From the NCBI GenBank assembly GCA_037957365.1, contig JARHVA010003262.1:1091001-1155000 (forward strand): 64,000 bases of DNA. The letters run 5' to 3'. Under the pieces are notes generated by a model that saw only the letters and a program-made list of their open reading frames with translations, was not told the origin of the DNA and did not search any database. Below, piece by piece: positions 36,086-49,503 of the stretch (position 1 is the first letter of the stretch; each line of letters starts with the position of its first letter). This DNA is from Torreya grandis (taxonomy: Eukaryota; Streptophyta; Pinopsida; Cupressales; Taxaceae). The translations under genes were made by a program, and so were the position numbers.

Positions 36086-38960
36086 ATGTACAATCCAAGA
36101 TATGATAATGTGGTCATGAAAGATGAATTTGTTTAAGACGCTTATGGTGATGATGTAGTTTGTGAGATGGATCCTTATCCTCCTTACACTACTAAATATA
36201 GGTAATAAAGCCAAGATCATCTAGCTCACTATTTAGTTAGCATGCCTCCATACTCACAGCAAGACCAAGAGAAAACTATGTAGTACCTTGTTAGAAGCCA
36301 TCAGTTATAGACCAAGTTAAACAACAACTATAATATGTTATGATTATATCAACCTATGATCCATATTTGTTTTATCATCACTTACTTTCAAATAAGTATG
36401 AAGTTTTAATCAGTGTCATAAAGATAGGGGCCAAGTTTGCAATAGACTTCCCCACAAAAATTTGCCTAGTCTAGTTAGAGTTCCTTCAACTATGCCTTAC
36501 AACCAAACCAAAAAAAAGGCATCTTATATTAATCCTCAAGTGATCACTAATGTCCTACAATAACCCCAATATGCTTTTCATATAAAAATGCCTCATAGAG
36601 GACCATTTTATATAAATGCAAATAACATACTAGACATATTTAAATCTAGAACACAACTTTAATGACATGGCCATGTCAAATTCTCCTCACATCATGTTAT
36701 CTCCTATAATAAGAGTATTAATAAAATTAATAGGACAAGACAATTTAGGTATATACCCATTCACATAAATCACTTTAGTTTGAGACATGTTCAATGCCCT
36801 AGCTATTGAAGAAGTGGTTACTACTTCTACATAGACAAATGTACCAAACATAGAGGATAACACACAAGTGTCATCCAATCCTTGCCAAAGTGGTTTAAAT
36901 GTGTCAACCAATAATCCATAATAAGTGTATTTAGTTAACACCATGAGTGGTTCACAACAATAGGGGTAAAGAACTCCTACATCATAATAAGCTACCTTTA
37001 ATTCTTAACTAGCTGGTTCTTCAAACATGCAACCACAAATATTAAGTAGTCAAACAGAAAGTAATTACTTTCCTAAACAAAACATGATGAATCTTACTCC
37101 ACCATAATATGTGATGACTAACATTCCACAAAAACAAGCATCATCTAGTACACTAATGTAGTAGATATTAAACATTCTACCACCTCGATAGGGGTAACCC
37201 ATATTATACCTTATCAGGTAGTGACAAGTATACCTCAATAGTCATAGACTAACATGACTTCATAAATATTTTATAATAGAAAATGTATGTCCATTGGTCA
37301 ATTAAAAATACCAAATATCCAAAAATCATCTACTTCACAACAAGTATTTGTGTAACCAATACATAATACTATTCAACAAATACCGATTAGGTAGCAATTG
37401 CCTTTTATTCCAAACATGCCACAAATTAAACGATAAGGCCTTGATTCATAACAAGTTCCCTTTATTTATCTAGGTTTTAATAGTGAAAATAAAGTCTATA
37501 TTCAACCTAAGTATGCACATTAATTTAAATAGAGCCATATCCTTCCATCTTAGCCACAATTCCCTTAAAACTAGGCCTATATATTGAATCCAAACCATAA
37601 TATCTTACCATAATGTGTGCAATTCCAATAATAACATCCCAATATATGGATTTATATTAGTAGTATATTTTGTATCCAAACCAACATTCCACAAACCATA
37701 CCTCCATTATACTTTGGTCAAAATAATCTACCTTTGATCGCCTAGCCTCTACCTTAGGCTAATATTTCATCTAGTTTCTTAGCACAAGAACTACAATAGA
37801 TGAAGGATGAAATTTACACCATTCAATACTAGAAAAATATCAAGAATTTTAAGTTGGGTGATGTGTGTTCTTACCCATTCAACATGGAGTATCTATATAT
37901 ACTATTTCTTCTAGGGTACAAATAATCAAAATTTGAAAAATACAAGGGTAAAGGAGACCTTAAGGCCCATTTAATATAAAAAAACTTATTGCTTTCCATG
38001 TAGTGGATTATAGTTAAATACACCTCCTAATATTTTCCCCTAAAAGTCTAATAGGATTGGATTTGAAATGGTTTCTAAAATTCTCAAAGAACTTAGTATC
38101 TAATTTTTATGATCTTTTAGACAAATTTGTGTAGTATTTCTCCTACAATCTCAAACATGAGATTTCATTGGTATATTTGACTCATACCAAGAATAAATTT
38201 GGTGAATATTCATAATTTATCTATGATGATGGAAAATAATTTCTAGCCACTTCATGCATAGTTTTTCAGACAAGTAATTGGTTGTTGTGTTTATCAAAAA
38301 TTTGCTCAGTGACATATCTTACCATCTGAAGCTATTGTGTGCACACACTTTTAAAGAGATCATCAACAAATGTTTGATAATTAAAAATTAACTTATCAAC
38401 AAAGGGATTATAATAAAAATTATAATCAAAACCAAGGAAATGACCAAAATTAGAACCATAACCAAGTCTAGGTACAAACATCAACACCATCCCATGCTAG
38501 TAACTATGAAAATTCCAAGTAGTTTAATAACAACAAAAATGTTTTTGGAAAAAGAGTAACTAAAGTAAATCATATCTAAATTTTTAAAACACTATCTACT
38601 TATCTTATGGTATAAATTCAAATTATTCCTCACCAATAACCCATTCAATAAGCACAACCTTTATAGCAACCTAGACCATCTCAATAATCATAACAACCAT
38701 TACCTTTGCAAACCAATCTTCCAAGGATAAATGTACCTACTCATCATGTATTTAGTGACCTTGGAGAACTTTTTGAATCCATGTTTCACAATCTAGAGAC
38801 TACTAATCTGATTAGTTGGCTAATTCATAAACATTATCATGAGGTCATTCCTTATCCAAACTAGTACCGAGAGAATGAGTTCTATGAATACCATTAGGTT
38901 CAAAAACATAATTTTCACCATTGTTTATAGATCAAAAATATAATTTAAAATATGTTATAA
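36086..38960 (+). pseudogene. gag: gag of element D, heavily decayed
   Basis: A start at 36086 gives MYNPRYDNVVMKDEFV and then Tyr/Pro/Gln-rich sequence (PYSQQDQEKTM). The capsid domain begins near 37850 with DVCSYPFNMEYLYI, SKFEKYKGKGDLKAHLI, typical of Tat gag. A Gln/Asn-rich tail (38390-38700) follows. Near 38876-38930 is a broken zinc finger, EFYEYH...HNFHHCLQIKNII, with the first Cys as Tyr. Frameshifts and stops are frequent. The minus-strand open frame 36687-36944 is a shadow. Confidence 0.7.
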
Positions 38961-39599
38961 ATGGGGATATAATATTATATAGAGAGCTTATACATCTAAT
39001 GAAAACTTGGGTATTTACCAAAACCATTTTCTGTAACATAATAATAACAACCAACAATAACAACAAAAAGGCCAAAATAATAGAAAAATAGTATCAACAG
39101 TTGAGACAAAAATAATAATTCCATCAGAAATAAAAACATAAATCAAATAGATGGAACTAAAGCCAAAATGATTCTAGTAACCAATAGACTTACCACGTAG
39201 TTGGACATGACTACAAAAAAGTTTTAGGTCATATTGTAAGAGGTCTCATTTCTGCCATTACCATTAATCCAAGACCAAGTACTAATTGAATAGGACAATT
39301 GCTAAATAATTCCAGTCAACCAAACTATGATAATGATCCTTCCTTTACCTAGAACCATATACAAGCATACCAGTAAGTAGGGATTACTACTTTTCACACT
39401 TATACCAATAACTCATTATTACCTTGTGACCACATAAAAGTGCACTAAAAACCAAGACTTATCTTATTTGGCCCCTCCCCATAATTTTTTATAAATAATG
39501 GTCATGTATCTAATCTCAAGTGTGAAATCATAACTTATAATTCAAATTAAAGCATTCCTAACCAACAACCATTTGCCACTAAACCCATCCAACCTGTCA

Positions 39600-40280
39600 T
39601 TTTATCTAAAAACAAGCCATATACCATTGTGAAAGAAAAGATGTTTGATATTATGGAATAACTTTAGAAAAATCCTACATAAATATCCATTTTGTATTTT
39701 TTGGATATATATACCATCCACAAGAACATCTTGATTGAGTTCTTAGGCCAATATGAAGTTCCCAATAACATAATCCTAAACAAAATCTACCCTTTGCTTG
39801 GACATCTAACCCTAAGCCAATAGTTAACCTTTGAGAAAAGTGATGTGTCATCCCTTATCCCTCTCCATAACAATCCATTATACATTAAAGTTTTCATAAC
39901 ATGGGACAAAGTGAAACATACCCTCATAGACAATGGATCAGTCCTTAATATTGTGTCTCTGAAGCTTATCAAGTAGATCAGATACACAACAATTGATATA
40001 TAAATAGAAATGATCACTATCAATGCCTATGATAATGAAGATCATGAATCACAAGGAACCATCAACTTGATAGTTATGGTTAGACCCTTGGTCCATGATA
40101 CACTATTCTATGTGTTAGACCTCAATTTTTTATACAATTTACTTTTGGGTAGACTTTGGATACATCAATTTTATGTGATCTCATCAATAGTGCACCAGTG
40201 TCTCATGTTCTCCCACTCAGGTATGGAGGTCACACCAACAAATATTTTCATCCCTATGAATATTTTAAACATTTAAAAGA
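39600..40280 (+). pseudogene. Aspartic protease of element D, decayed
   Basis: The plus frame reads LTLSQQLTFEKSDVSSLIPL, YIKVFITWDKVKHTLIDNGS with the catalytic motif as DNGS, then NIVSLKLIK. The open stretch 40010-40276 continues MITINAYDNEDHESQGTINL, VMVRPLVHDTLFYVLDLN and LLLGRLWIHQFYVISS, the LLGRPWIH block of Tat proteases. A decayed spacer follows (40280-41630) with pieces such as VPNKDKYKQILVDLL. Confidence 0.8.
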
Positions 40281-41639
40281 TGAGTATGAAATATATAATT
40301 ACCACTTTGTCCTAGATCTAGTTCCCAATAAAGATAAATATAAATAAATACTTGTGGATTTACTATATGCTAGTTACATAGACCCGAATAGCCTTGATTC
40401 ATCTTCCCATGTACCAACTCCTTAAATATCCATTAATTTTACCATCATGGCTAATGGACCAAGTGAATATTTTACCCATGACACATTCCACATAGCCAAG
40501 CTTCCATATAACCCTAAGTCCTATGGAAGACGTAAAGTCAATCCACCTTATATGGAAGGGTAATGTAAAGGGAAAGGCAAAATACATAGTCCAACACCTA
40601 TCATTTTTACACCAACCACTGGCCAAGAATAAGACCCACTTACAAATGATGAAACCTAGTTATATAATGACAAACTATTAAATTACTATAAAAATGCCAA
40701 ATATCTCATTCTTAATAAGATCATGGAGAATCATGCCTATCAAGGAGGAGACCTCAGGATAAATAAGAAAGGAACACTTGATCCAATCTCTATCACTTAG
40801 TATAAAATAACCTATGGTCTTAGATTTAATTTTCCTATGGGTGAACCCATGTATATAATTTAAGATCTAATGCCAATGACTAGTGATGACAATGTTGACA
40901 GTGAAGTAGAGTTTGATCATAGCATTTATGAAGACCTAGCCAATACCAATATGTTTGATACCCATGCCATTTGTAATCTCAGCATAATTAATTGACATAA
41001 TACACTTCCTCTTTATCACCCTCAACTTATAGCCTAGGAATAAAAAGAATCCACAATGCCTATAGATGAGTTTCATAATTGTGAGGCATTTTACAAATTT
41101 ATAGGCTTACGAGACAATGTTCCATTGGGAAACCACAAACAAGGGTTCACAATCAAATTTGATCTTGCATCTTATTTTAGATAATGAGTGAACATATTTA
41201 TCCACAAATAATTAAATAAAATATTGAGGTCATAAATTGAAAACCTCTTTGAGGTGCTTGTGGACTAGGGTAAAAGTAAATAGAAAGGCTAGTCTTTTGG
41301 TAAAAACTTGTTTAAAGCACCATTATATGGGGGTATTCACCTTTCCACAAACATATCTCAAGAGACCACCAATGATGAACTTGGATTTGGGTCTGATTTT
41401 AGCTTTGAAGAACAACACACCTTTGACAAAATTATTCAATAATTTCAATGGTGTTTGTAACTTAGCCATCCCTACCATTGGGAGATTATGATTCATCTTG
41501 CCTAGGAAAACTTGAAGAGCTAGTCCCAATAGAATAATTTTTAGTTACAAGATAATTTAAAACAATCCCAACTATTCTAGAAGATGGTTTGACTCTCCTT
41601 ATAAAAGACACTACATAAGTCAACATCGAGACGCTAGAT

Positions 41640-42480
41640 GAAACAAAATGGATCAAATTAGGTACATACCTTATTAAGGATGAATGTGACATCTTTACAA
41701 CCCTTTTTATTTAATTTGTTGACATATTTACTTGAACCTATTCTGACATGCCAAATTTGGACCCCACCCTAGTTGTACACCACCTTATTGTACATCCTAA
41801 TGCCAAGCTTGTGAATAAAAATTTATAAAAGATGAATCCTTGAATTATTGTATTAGCAAAGAAAGATTTGAAAAAACCTTTATAAATGAGATGTATTCAA
41901 CCGATTGGCTACTCAAAGTGGATCTTCAATGTTATGCTAGTTAGCAAGAAGCCAAAAATAATCAAAATATGCATTGATTTTAGAGATATAAATAAAGAAT
42001 TCCCCAAGGATGAATTTCTTATACCAAACATTGACATGATTTTTGACTCAATATCAAGGTATGAAATGCTTTCACTAATGGATGGATTCTCAGGGTACAA
42101 CTAGATTTGGATTGTGTTAGAAAAACCAACATAAAACAACATTCACCACTCAGGAAATGTTTTGTTATCAAGTTTTACCATTTGGTCTCAAGAATGTTGG
42201 GTCTACATACCAAATATCCATGACTATAATATTTCATTATATTATGCATGACATTATTGAAGACTATGTCGATGACATACTAGGAAAATCAAATACCAGG
42301 GATGATCATCTAGTCATATTATGTAGAATATTTAAGAGGTTTTATGAATATAAGGTCATACTCAATCATAAGAAGTGTGTTTTTGGTGTTAATTTAGGAA
42401 AAATATTAGGCTTAATTGTGTCCCATCATGGCATTGAATTTGATCCTACCAAAATACAAGCCATTACATAAATACCACCA
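41640..42480 (+). pseudogene. Reverse transcriptase of element D, decayed
   Basis: Before the palm the frame reads MPNLDPTLVVHHLIVHPNAK. The open stretch 41886-42104 has SKWIFNVMLVSKKPKIIKIC, IDFRDINKEFPKDEFLIPNI and MLSLMDGFSGYN. After a frameshift near 42130, 42157-42471 has MFCYQVLPFGLKNVGSTYQ and EDYVDDILGKSN. The catalytic YVDD is intact (42265-42276), unlike element A. Then LNHKKCVFGVNLGKILGLIV and HHGIEFDPTKIQAI complete the domain. Confidence 0.9.
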
Positions 42481-42489
42481 CCTTATAAT

Positions 42490-42979
42490 GTGAAGCAGAT
42501 CCATAGTTTTCAGGGCAAGATTCAATCTTTCAAATGCTACATTTATTAATTGGTCAATAAATTCCATCCATTTTTTGAATAAAGGTGTCACTTTTAATTG
42601 GGTTGAATGATTCCATAAATCCTTTTGGAACCTGAAACACTATCTTTCCAATCCACTTGTTTTGTTACCACCTTTGCTAGGAAAGTTGTTCTTATTGTAT
42701 CTATCTGCCATAGACAAGGCCATGGGGACACTTATATATCAACATGATGATAATATAAAATAATATGTTTTGTAATATATAATACATAAACTTGTTTCAT
42801 ATTAAAATAACTATATGCCCATTGAAAAAGCCTATTTAGCTATGGTCTTTATAGCTTAGAAACTGTGGCATTACATGTTAAACAACAAGACCATAGTTAT
42901 TTACAAAATAAATATTCTCAATTATATACTATCCAAAACAAATTTATAAGGCCACATGGATAAATATATCATGCTTATA
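42490..42979 (+). pseudogene. Gypsy RNase H of element D, interrupted by F
   Basis: Reads LLGKLFLLYLSAIDKAMGTL, NYMPIEKAYLAMVFIAQKL and WHYMLNNKTIVIYKINILNY in shifting frames, matching the gypsy RNase H with D in the AIDKAMGTL block and E in PIEKA. It is cut at 42979 by element F, and its connector resumes at 49504. Confidence 0.8.
42975..42979. repeat. Target-site duplication of F, left copy (TTATA)
   Basis: TTATA here and TTATG at 49499-49503 differ by one transition. Joining D across F with one TTATG keeps the reading frame and recreates the RNase H to aRNH connector (MLMNKFKI then YVNQKSIKG). Confidence 0.82.
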
Positions 42980-45267
42980 TGATTCAAATCATGTACAAAG
43001 AAAACATCTTGACCTTTGTTTCTTAATCCAACTCCTTTTGACAATGGTTTTTGTATTCAGTCTTCATGCAAAGGTCTACAAATTTCACTTTATTTATTAT
43101 CCTTTCAAATACTTGGATCTATTTTATTATGGGTTTCATTACCCTATCTATCCTTTCATAAAATCTCATAAATTCTTGGGTTATATATTCAATTCTTTTC
43201 TAAACTCAACTCACACCTTTCAATTTACTCTGCCTGCTTTCTCCATCCTTTTAGCCCTATTTTTGGTCTTTTTTTAGTTTGTACAATTTGTATAGAATAA
43301 ATGATGAAAAACACCAATGTTTTTAGATTAAATTTTCCAATAAATTCCAAATCACCAATTTTCTAACCCTATATCTACACTTTAACCACTTTTATTTGTC
43401 GATCTCACTATTTTCCTGAATTAGGTCTCTTTGGTCCTTGTGATCCATGTTTGCACATAAAGTCAAATTTTGACGTATGAACACATCATGAAACATCATT
43501 GAAAAAATTTATTCACTTACCATATTTAGTCACCTATCTTCCTTTAAAATTAAATTATATTTTTATGGTTATAATTGCCTAAAACCTCCAAATCATAGCT
43601 TAGGGTTTTTGATGTCTCATTCAGACCTGAGAGCACAATAAATCCTAATATGAGCGTATTTAAGGGTTTAAAAGCTTATTGATTATTTTTATGGTCTATA
43701 TAAATCTATACCACATTTTCCAATCCTTTTATATTACCTTTAAATCCTTTGTCACACTTTCAAACTCTAAAATATTCATGACTGTGTTAGAAAATAATAG
43801 GCTACAGGCCTATATTCTATGTGTGTATAATAAAATTACAATGCAAAGTTATATAATTTTTAAATAACATTAATAAATTCTATAAAAACTTACCATTTCA
43901 CTCTAAAACCTTTTCCAATCAGTTTCTTTGAGCTTGTCCCATTAAGAATCCAATACACTACCCTTTGTTATAACAGACAACTACAAGAAAATTGTGTTCT
44001 TAGCTATATTTATCAATCACCATATGCATTATAATTCATAAATTTATGCATGGAGTTTATAACATCATTCCATACACAAATATATGTTTTCAAATGTCTA
44101 TCTGTTCCTTACAATTCTTAATCCTTGAACATATAGTCATAAACAAAGTAATTCATCAGAAAATAGGGTTTGAGACTGCTACCCTAACAAGGTTTCCATG
44201 TTTAAATTCAAATCACCAATTTTGTTATTTTATTTACCTAAATTTTATTTATTAATCAATACCAACCACCTATAGTTTCTCTAAAAACATAATGTCAAGT
44301 TAGAACCTAAACCACTTTATGCCTAGCAATGAACTCTTGTTTAATCATAGTCAACAGTCTAGGAAATAGGGTTTTGATTTTGTATAAGTTTTATTACCAA
44401 AGATTAAATTATTATTTCTTATCTTTACTCTCTTAATACACATTCCAATCTTGTTTAAGAAAACATATAACCATTTCCAAATGGCATTGATTATCTAACA
44501 CATAAAATACAGTCTACAACACTAACAATAGGGTCTACAATTGAAGAAAAGATTAATAGGGTTCACTACATTATCTTTCCTTAAAAAGTTCCTTTTAAAA
44601 AACACATTTATTAAATTAAATTAACACTAGAAATCAATTTTCACACTTTAATATTTCATTCAAAAATCACATGCATTCTAAAAAATAAAACTGATGACCT
44701 CCTAATTAGGGGTCTATGTTAATTCTTTCATTATACAGTAGAGGTGTCATCAACATTCAAATATTTTCATTTACTCATACAAAACTTATCCATTACATTC
44801 TCCTTTAATTTCATTTTAATGTAATCTAACTCTCACCAACACAAAACTAACTCAAGACTCCTAAACAGGGACATGTAACTGATTCTTGCCCTTTTTCTAC
44901 ATAGACGTCTTATTTTGATACATAACATTGCTCTTAATTTTACATAATATGATAAGTATAAAACATGACAACAGATTAAAGTACATATTATGGACCTATA
45001 CCATGACAAAATCCATAGACATATTTGTGTCATCTTGATACCCTCACACATGCATAAAATTCTATTGACAAGGACTTAACAATATTTAAATTTTGAAAAA
45101 GGACTTTTGCTGGGAAATTCAAATTTTCAAATTCTATGCACTTATAAACACTATAAACAACACAAATGGACTTCCCAAGACCTATATTACCTATAAAAAC
45201 ACCTAATATACTTCAAAAAGACAAAAACTAGATCAACTTGGGTTAATCATGGGATGCCCCTGCATCA
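42980..45267 (-). repeat. Element F 3' LTR
   Basis: Plus-strand start TGATTCAAATCATGTACAAA (degenerate TGATGAAGATCATGTACAAA), end GATGCCCCTGCATCA. No gene; open frames 43038-43277, 43679-43867 and 44046-44255 are chance frames in LTR DNA. Confidence 0.88.
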
Positions 45268-46229
45268 TACTACCGAGCTAAGGAATCTTTGCCACATGTA
45301 TGGAATAATGCACTTGGTATATGGTGTTGCCTACATGAATTGAAATTATCTTGAAGTTTCTACCTCTAAGTTCCTTTGATATAGTTTTACATGTTATTGG
45401 GCCACACATCTAGGCCTCCTCTACTTCACTTTCATACCTGCACATGAAACAACATTGTTAAGCAAAACATATATGATGCCTTTTCTTCCTTGCCATGCAG
45501 GTGTAATCCAATCTTCCTCTTCTTCAATCTAATCCTCCTTCTTCTTCACTTCATTATCAATCACTACTACAAATATTCATGCCTCCTCCTTCATCAATAC
45601 TCCTTATGATGCCCATTCTATCTCATGCACTACTTGTGCTTGTCTTTGGCATTCCTCATTCTTATGTACATTCTTGATGTATTTTTGTATATCAATTTCT
45701 TCATGACTACCTAATATCTATTGTACATTCATGGGCTTCATATTAATCTTTAATATCTCCTCTTCATGATTGTTTTCATGAGACTACTATTTATTATACA
45801 TCTCTTAGACATCCTTATCTTGTTCATCATTTTCTTCCAAACTTTCAACCATACATTCTTTTGCTTCCTACTCTATACCTACAATTTTATAATAAATCAA
45901 TGTATTAAAAACAATATTTGAATCCTTCATGGCTTCCTCTTGGACTACCTCTTTCCTAGATTATTTATCCTCTATCTTCTCCTTTTTGGTGTCATATCCA
46001 AACCATCTCAGTTGCTATGTCAAACTCTATCTTGTTATCCTCTCTTTCATGGACTTGGCTACCATGCTTCCATTCTTGTGCTATCTCATTCTTCACTTTA
46101 TTTTCTATTACCTTGAACAATCCTAGACCTTCAATAGCTTGATTCTAATACTTCATCATCATCATGAGTCTTTCTTGCTTTCTTCTCCCTTCTCCTTTCA
46201 AGGTTAATACTTAACATACCTCTCCATGC
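45268..46229 (-). pseudogene. Charged spacer after protease in F, decayed
   Basis: On the minus strand, past the protease, the sequence encodes runs rich in Lys, Arg, Glu, Asp and Met (for example MKTIMKRRY and MNKIRMSKRC), full of stops. No RT motif is found before the LTR. The plus-strand open frame 45929-46126 is its shadow. No clear polypurine tract precedes the LTR. Confidence 0.45.
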
Positions 46230-46540
46230 TACTTAACAACATATGTATTGGCCTTCCCGTCATGCATATCATGTATATCATACTACCATGGCCTCCCTAA
46301 AAACACATGACACATATTTATAGGCATAATATCACACAATACACTATCTCTATATCCACCTATCTAAAAGTAAACCCAACTTTGTTCACTTACCAATATA
46401 TGGTGTCTTTTTGGAACCCATGAAATTATGTATGGCTCTCTATCTGGCATCCTTTTCAACCTAAACTTATTCACCATCTCTAATTAAACTATATTTTTAG
46501 TACTACCACCATCAATAACCAAATTACATACCTTACCATG
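46230..46540 (-). pseudogene. Aspartic protease of element F, decayed
   Basis: Minus-strand translation gives CNLVIDGGSTKNIV with catalytic Asp-Gly-Gly-Ser at 46513-46502, MPDREPYIISWVPKRHHILV, SEQSWVYF, IGGYRDSVLCDIMPINMCHV and FLGRPW followed by YDIHDMHDGKANTY. This is the full gypsy retropepsin pattern, with only a few stops (one at the Gln of LGRPWQYD). Confidence 0.85.
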
Positions 46541-46599
46541 TGATTTACATATACTTATGAATAAGCTCCTCCTTTGGATGGGTTCTTTGATTTGGTGTT

Positions 46600-47185
46600 G
46601 CTACATTAAAACTCTTATCATGATTAATGACTCATTCTTGTCATATCCTCTCTCCTCATTCATATCTCTCATTCTCTACTATTGCGTACTATTGTTCACA
46701 CCTCTTGGACACTATGTTTCCCTATGTCCATCTCTATGGCAACTCTAACATTTCCCTTGAAATTTGTGTCTTGGTCCTTGCCTCATTAGACCTTCACCTC
46801 TCCTCAACCTCTCATCTAATTTTTTTCTAATATATATTACATGGTGCTACCCCATTCCATCTTTCTAAACTATTTATGCATATTTATGTGGTCTCTCTTG
46901 TACCACTTCTCTATTCTCTCTCTCATCCATTCTTGCTTTCAAAGGTACTACCTTACCTTACTACCTATTATCTCTTTATTATATTTTTTATCTCTCATTT
47001 AGAAAATATTTAATTTCCTCCATTCTCATCATCAATTTAGCAATCAATGAGGTTACTTGGTCTACCACCTGCTTGACCAACTCATCTTCTCTACTTGTTC
47101 TGTCTATGGAGCACTATCTCTAATAACCTATCCTATAATGTACTTCACAACACATTGTTAATCCTTTCCACATTCCAAAAAATAT
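46600..47185 (-). pseudogene. gag: gag C-terminal part with CCHC zinc knuckle, element F
   Basis: Minus-strand codons 46750-46709 spell C-x2-C-x4-H-x4-C (C*SCHRDGHRET*C, where * are TAG codons), a gag nucleocapsid zinc knuckle. Upstream the minus frame is Arg/Gly/Lys-rich. The capsid domain itself is mostly missing, as only about 430 bp lie between knuckle and primer site. Plus-strand frames at 46557-46830 are shadows. Confidence 0.7.
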
Positions 47186-47187
47186 TT

Positions 47188-47205
47188 CCCTAATATTTGA
47201 TACCA
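47188..47205 (-). other. Primer-binding site of F (initiator Met tRNA type, degraded)
   Basis: On the minus strand TGGTATCAAATATTAGGG starts three bases inside the 5' LTR. The first eight bases match the plant initiator-Met site TGGTATCAGAGC; later mismatches fit G-to-A and C-to-T decay. Confidence 0.6.
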
Positions 47206-47208
47206 TAA

Positions 47209-49498
47209 TGATGAAGATCATGTACAAATAAAACATCTTTACCTTTGTTTCTTAATCAACTCCCTTTGACAATGGTTTTTGTATTCACTCTTCATGTAAA
47301 GGTTTAAAAAATTCACTTTCTTTTTTATACTTTCAATTAATTAGATGTATTTTATCATGGGTTTGATTACCCTATCTATCCTTTCATCAGCTCTCATACA
47401 TTCCCAAATTATCTATTCAACTCTTTTCGAAACTCAACTCACACCTTTCAATCTGTTCTGCTTGCTTTTTCAGTCCTTCTAACCCTATTTTTGGGAATTT
47501 TTTAGTTTGTACGGTCTATAAAAAATAAATGATGAAAAAAACCAATGGTTTTAGATACCATTTTATAATAAATTCCTAATAACCAACTTTATAGCCCTTT
47601 CTCTACACTTTAACCACTTTTCTTTGTAGATCTTACTCACTATTTTCCTAAATTAGGTCTCCTAGGTCCTTGTGATCCTTGTTTGCACATGTAGTCAACT
47701 TTTGAAAATATGAACACATCATGAAACATCTTTAAAAAAATTATTCATGTAACATAGTTCATCACCTAGTTTATTTTCAAATTTAATTATATTTGGATAG
47801 TTAGAATGACCTAAAACCTCCAAACCCTAGCTTAGGGTTTTTGATGTCTCAGTTAGACCTGATAGCACAATAAATCCTATTGTGAACATAACAAGGGTTT
47901 AAAAGATAAAAACATATTTTTTAGGGTCTTAATAACTCTATACCACCTTTTCCAATCCATATATATTAGCTTTCAATCCTATATCATACTTCCAACTATA
48001 AAACATTCTTGACTGTGTTAGCAAATGATAAGCTATAGGCTAGTATTCTATGTGTGTATAATAAAATTATAATGAAAAGATATATAAGTTTTAAATAAAA
48101 TTAATTAATGATATAAAAAATTACCATTTCACTCTATAACCTTTTCTATTTAATTTCTTTCACCTTGTCTCATCAAGAATCCAATACACTGCCCTTTGTT
48201 ATAATGGGCAACTACAAGAAAACATGGTTCGTGGCTATATTTGTCAATCACCATATGAGTTATATTTAATAAATTTATAAATTTAGTTTATAATATCATT
48301 AAATACACTAATATAAATTTAAAAATGTTTATCTATTCCTTACAATGCTTAATCCTTCAACATATAGTCATGCACAAAGCAATTCATCAGAAAACATGGT
48401 CTAAGACTGCTACCTCTAATAGGGCTTCCATGTTTAAATTAAAATCACAAATGGTGTTACTATATTTGACTCAATTTCACTTATTCAGAAATACCAACCA
48501 CCTATAGTTTCTTCACAAACACAATGTCAAGTTATAACCTACATGAATTCATGCTTAGCAATGAACTCTTGTTCAATCATAGTCAATAGTCTAGGAAATA
48601 GGGTTTTGAATTTGTATAAGTTTGATTAAAAAATATTACATTATAATTTATTATCTTCATTCCATCATACACATTCCAATCTCATTTAATAACACATATA
48701 ACCATTTCCAAATGGCATTTATTAACTAGCACATAAAATATAGTTCGCAATGCTAACAACAAGGCATGTAGTTGAAGATAAGATTAATAGGGTTCACTAC
48801 ATTATATTTAATTGAAAAGTTCCTTTTCAAACACAATTTAATTGTCTTAAATTCACACTAGAAATAAATTTTCACACTCCAATATTTCATTAACAAATCA
48901 CATGAATTCTAAACAATAAAACACATGACCTCCTAAATAGGGGTATGTGCTAACTCTTTCATTATATAGAAAATTTGTCTTCAACATTCAAATATTTTCA
49001 TTTCCTCATACAAAAATTATCCATTACATTATTCTTTCATTTTATTCTAATGTAATTTGACTCTCACTAACACAAAACTAACTCAAGACTCCTAAAAAGG
49101 GACATATAACTAGTTCTTTTCTTTTTTCTATGTAGAGGTCTTGTTTTGATACATAACATTGCTCTTAATTTTGAATAATATGATAAATTTAAACCATGAA
49201 AATAGATGAAAGTACATATTATGGACCCTCTACCATGACAAAACCCCTAGACATGTTTGTGTCATCTTTCTACCTTCACACATGCATAAAATTTTGTTGA
49301 CAAAGATTGACAATATTCAAATTTTAAAAAAGTAATTTTTGTAGGAAAAACAAATATTTAAATTATATGCACTTATCAACCATCTAAACTACAGAAATGG
49401 ACTTCTCAAGACGTATGTTACCTATCAAAACACCTAATAAACTTTATAAATACCAAAAATGGATCAACTTGGGGCCATCATGGGATGCCCCTACATCA
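47209..49498 (-). repeat. Element F 5' LTR
   Basis: Plus-strand start TGATGAAGATCATGTACAAA, end GATGCCCCTACATCA; near equal in length to its partner. No gene. TTATG duplication follows at 49499-49503. Confidence 0.88.
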
Positions 49499-49503
49499 TT
49501 ATG

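Larger units (their letters stand above)
42980..49498 (-). mobile_element. Element F: gag-protease Ty3/gypsy element nested in D
   Basis: Direct repeats 42980-45267 (2288 bp) and 47209-49498 (2290 bp) bracket 1.9 kb. The LTR ends form TGATG...CATCA. Gag, zinc knuckle, protease and an initiator-Met-type primer site read on the minus strand, so 47209-49498 is the 5' LTR. No RT, RNase H or integrase is present, so it was non-autonomous or deleted. Confidence 0.9.

Noticed and set aside
39787..40023. Minus-strand 78-codon open frame
   Set aside because: Antisense shadow of D's protease, whose plus-strand motifs are recognisable.
43038..43277. Hydrophobic 79-codon open frame in F's LTR
   Set aside because: The same region in the twin LTR (about 47265-47500) does not keep the frame, so it is a chance frame.
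45268..45290. Plus-strand primer-binding site after F's left LTR (ACCGAGCTAAGG)
   Set aside because: Considered as an initiator-Met site, but gag, protease and a better TGGTATCA site are on the minus strand at the other LTR.
45929..46830. Plus-strand open frames inside F (45929-46126, 46557-46830)
   Set aside because: The minus strand here has protease and zinc-knuckle motifs; plus-strand frames are shadows.
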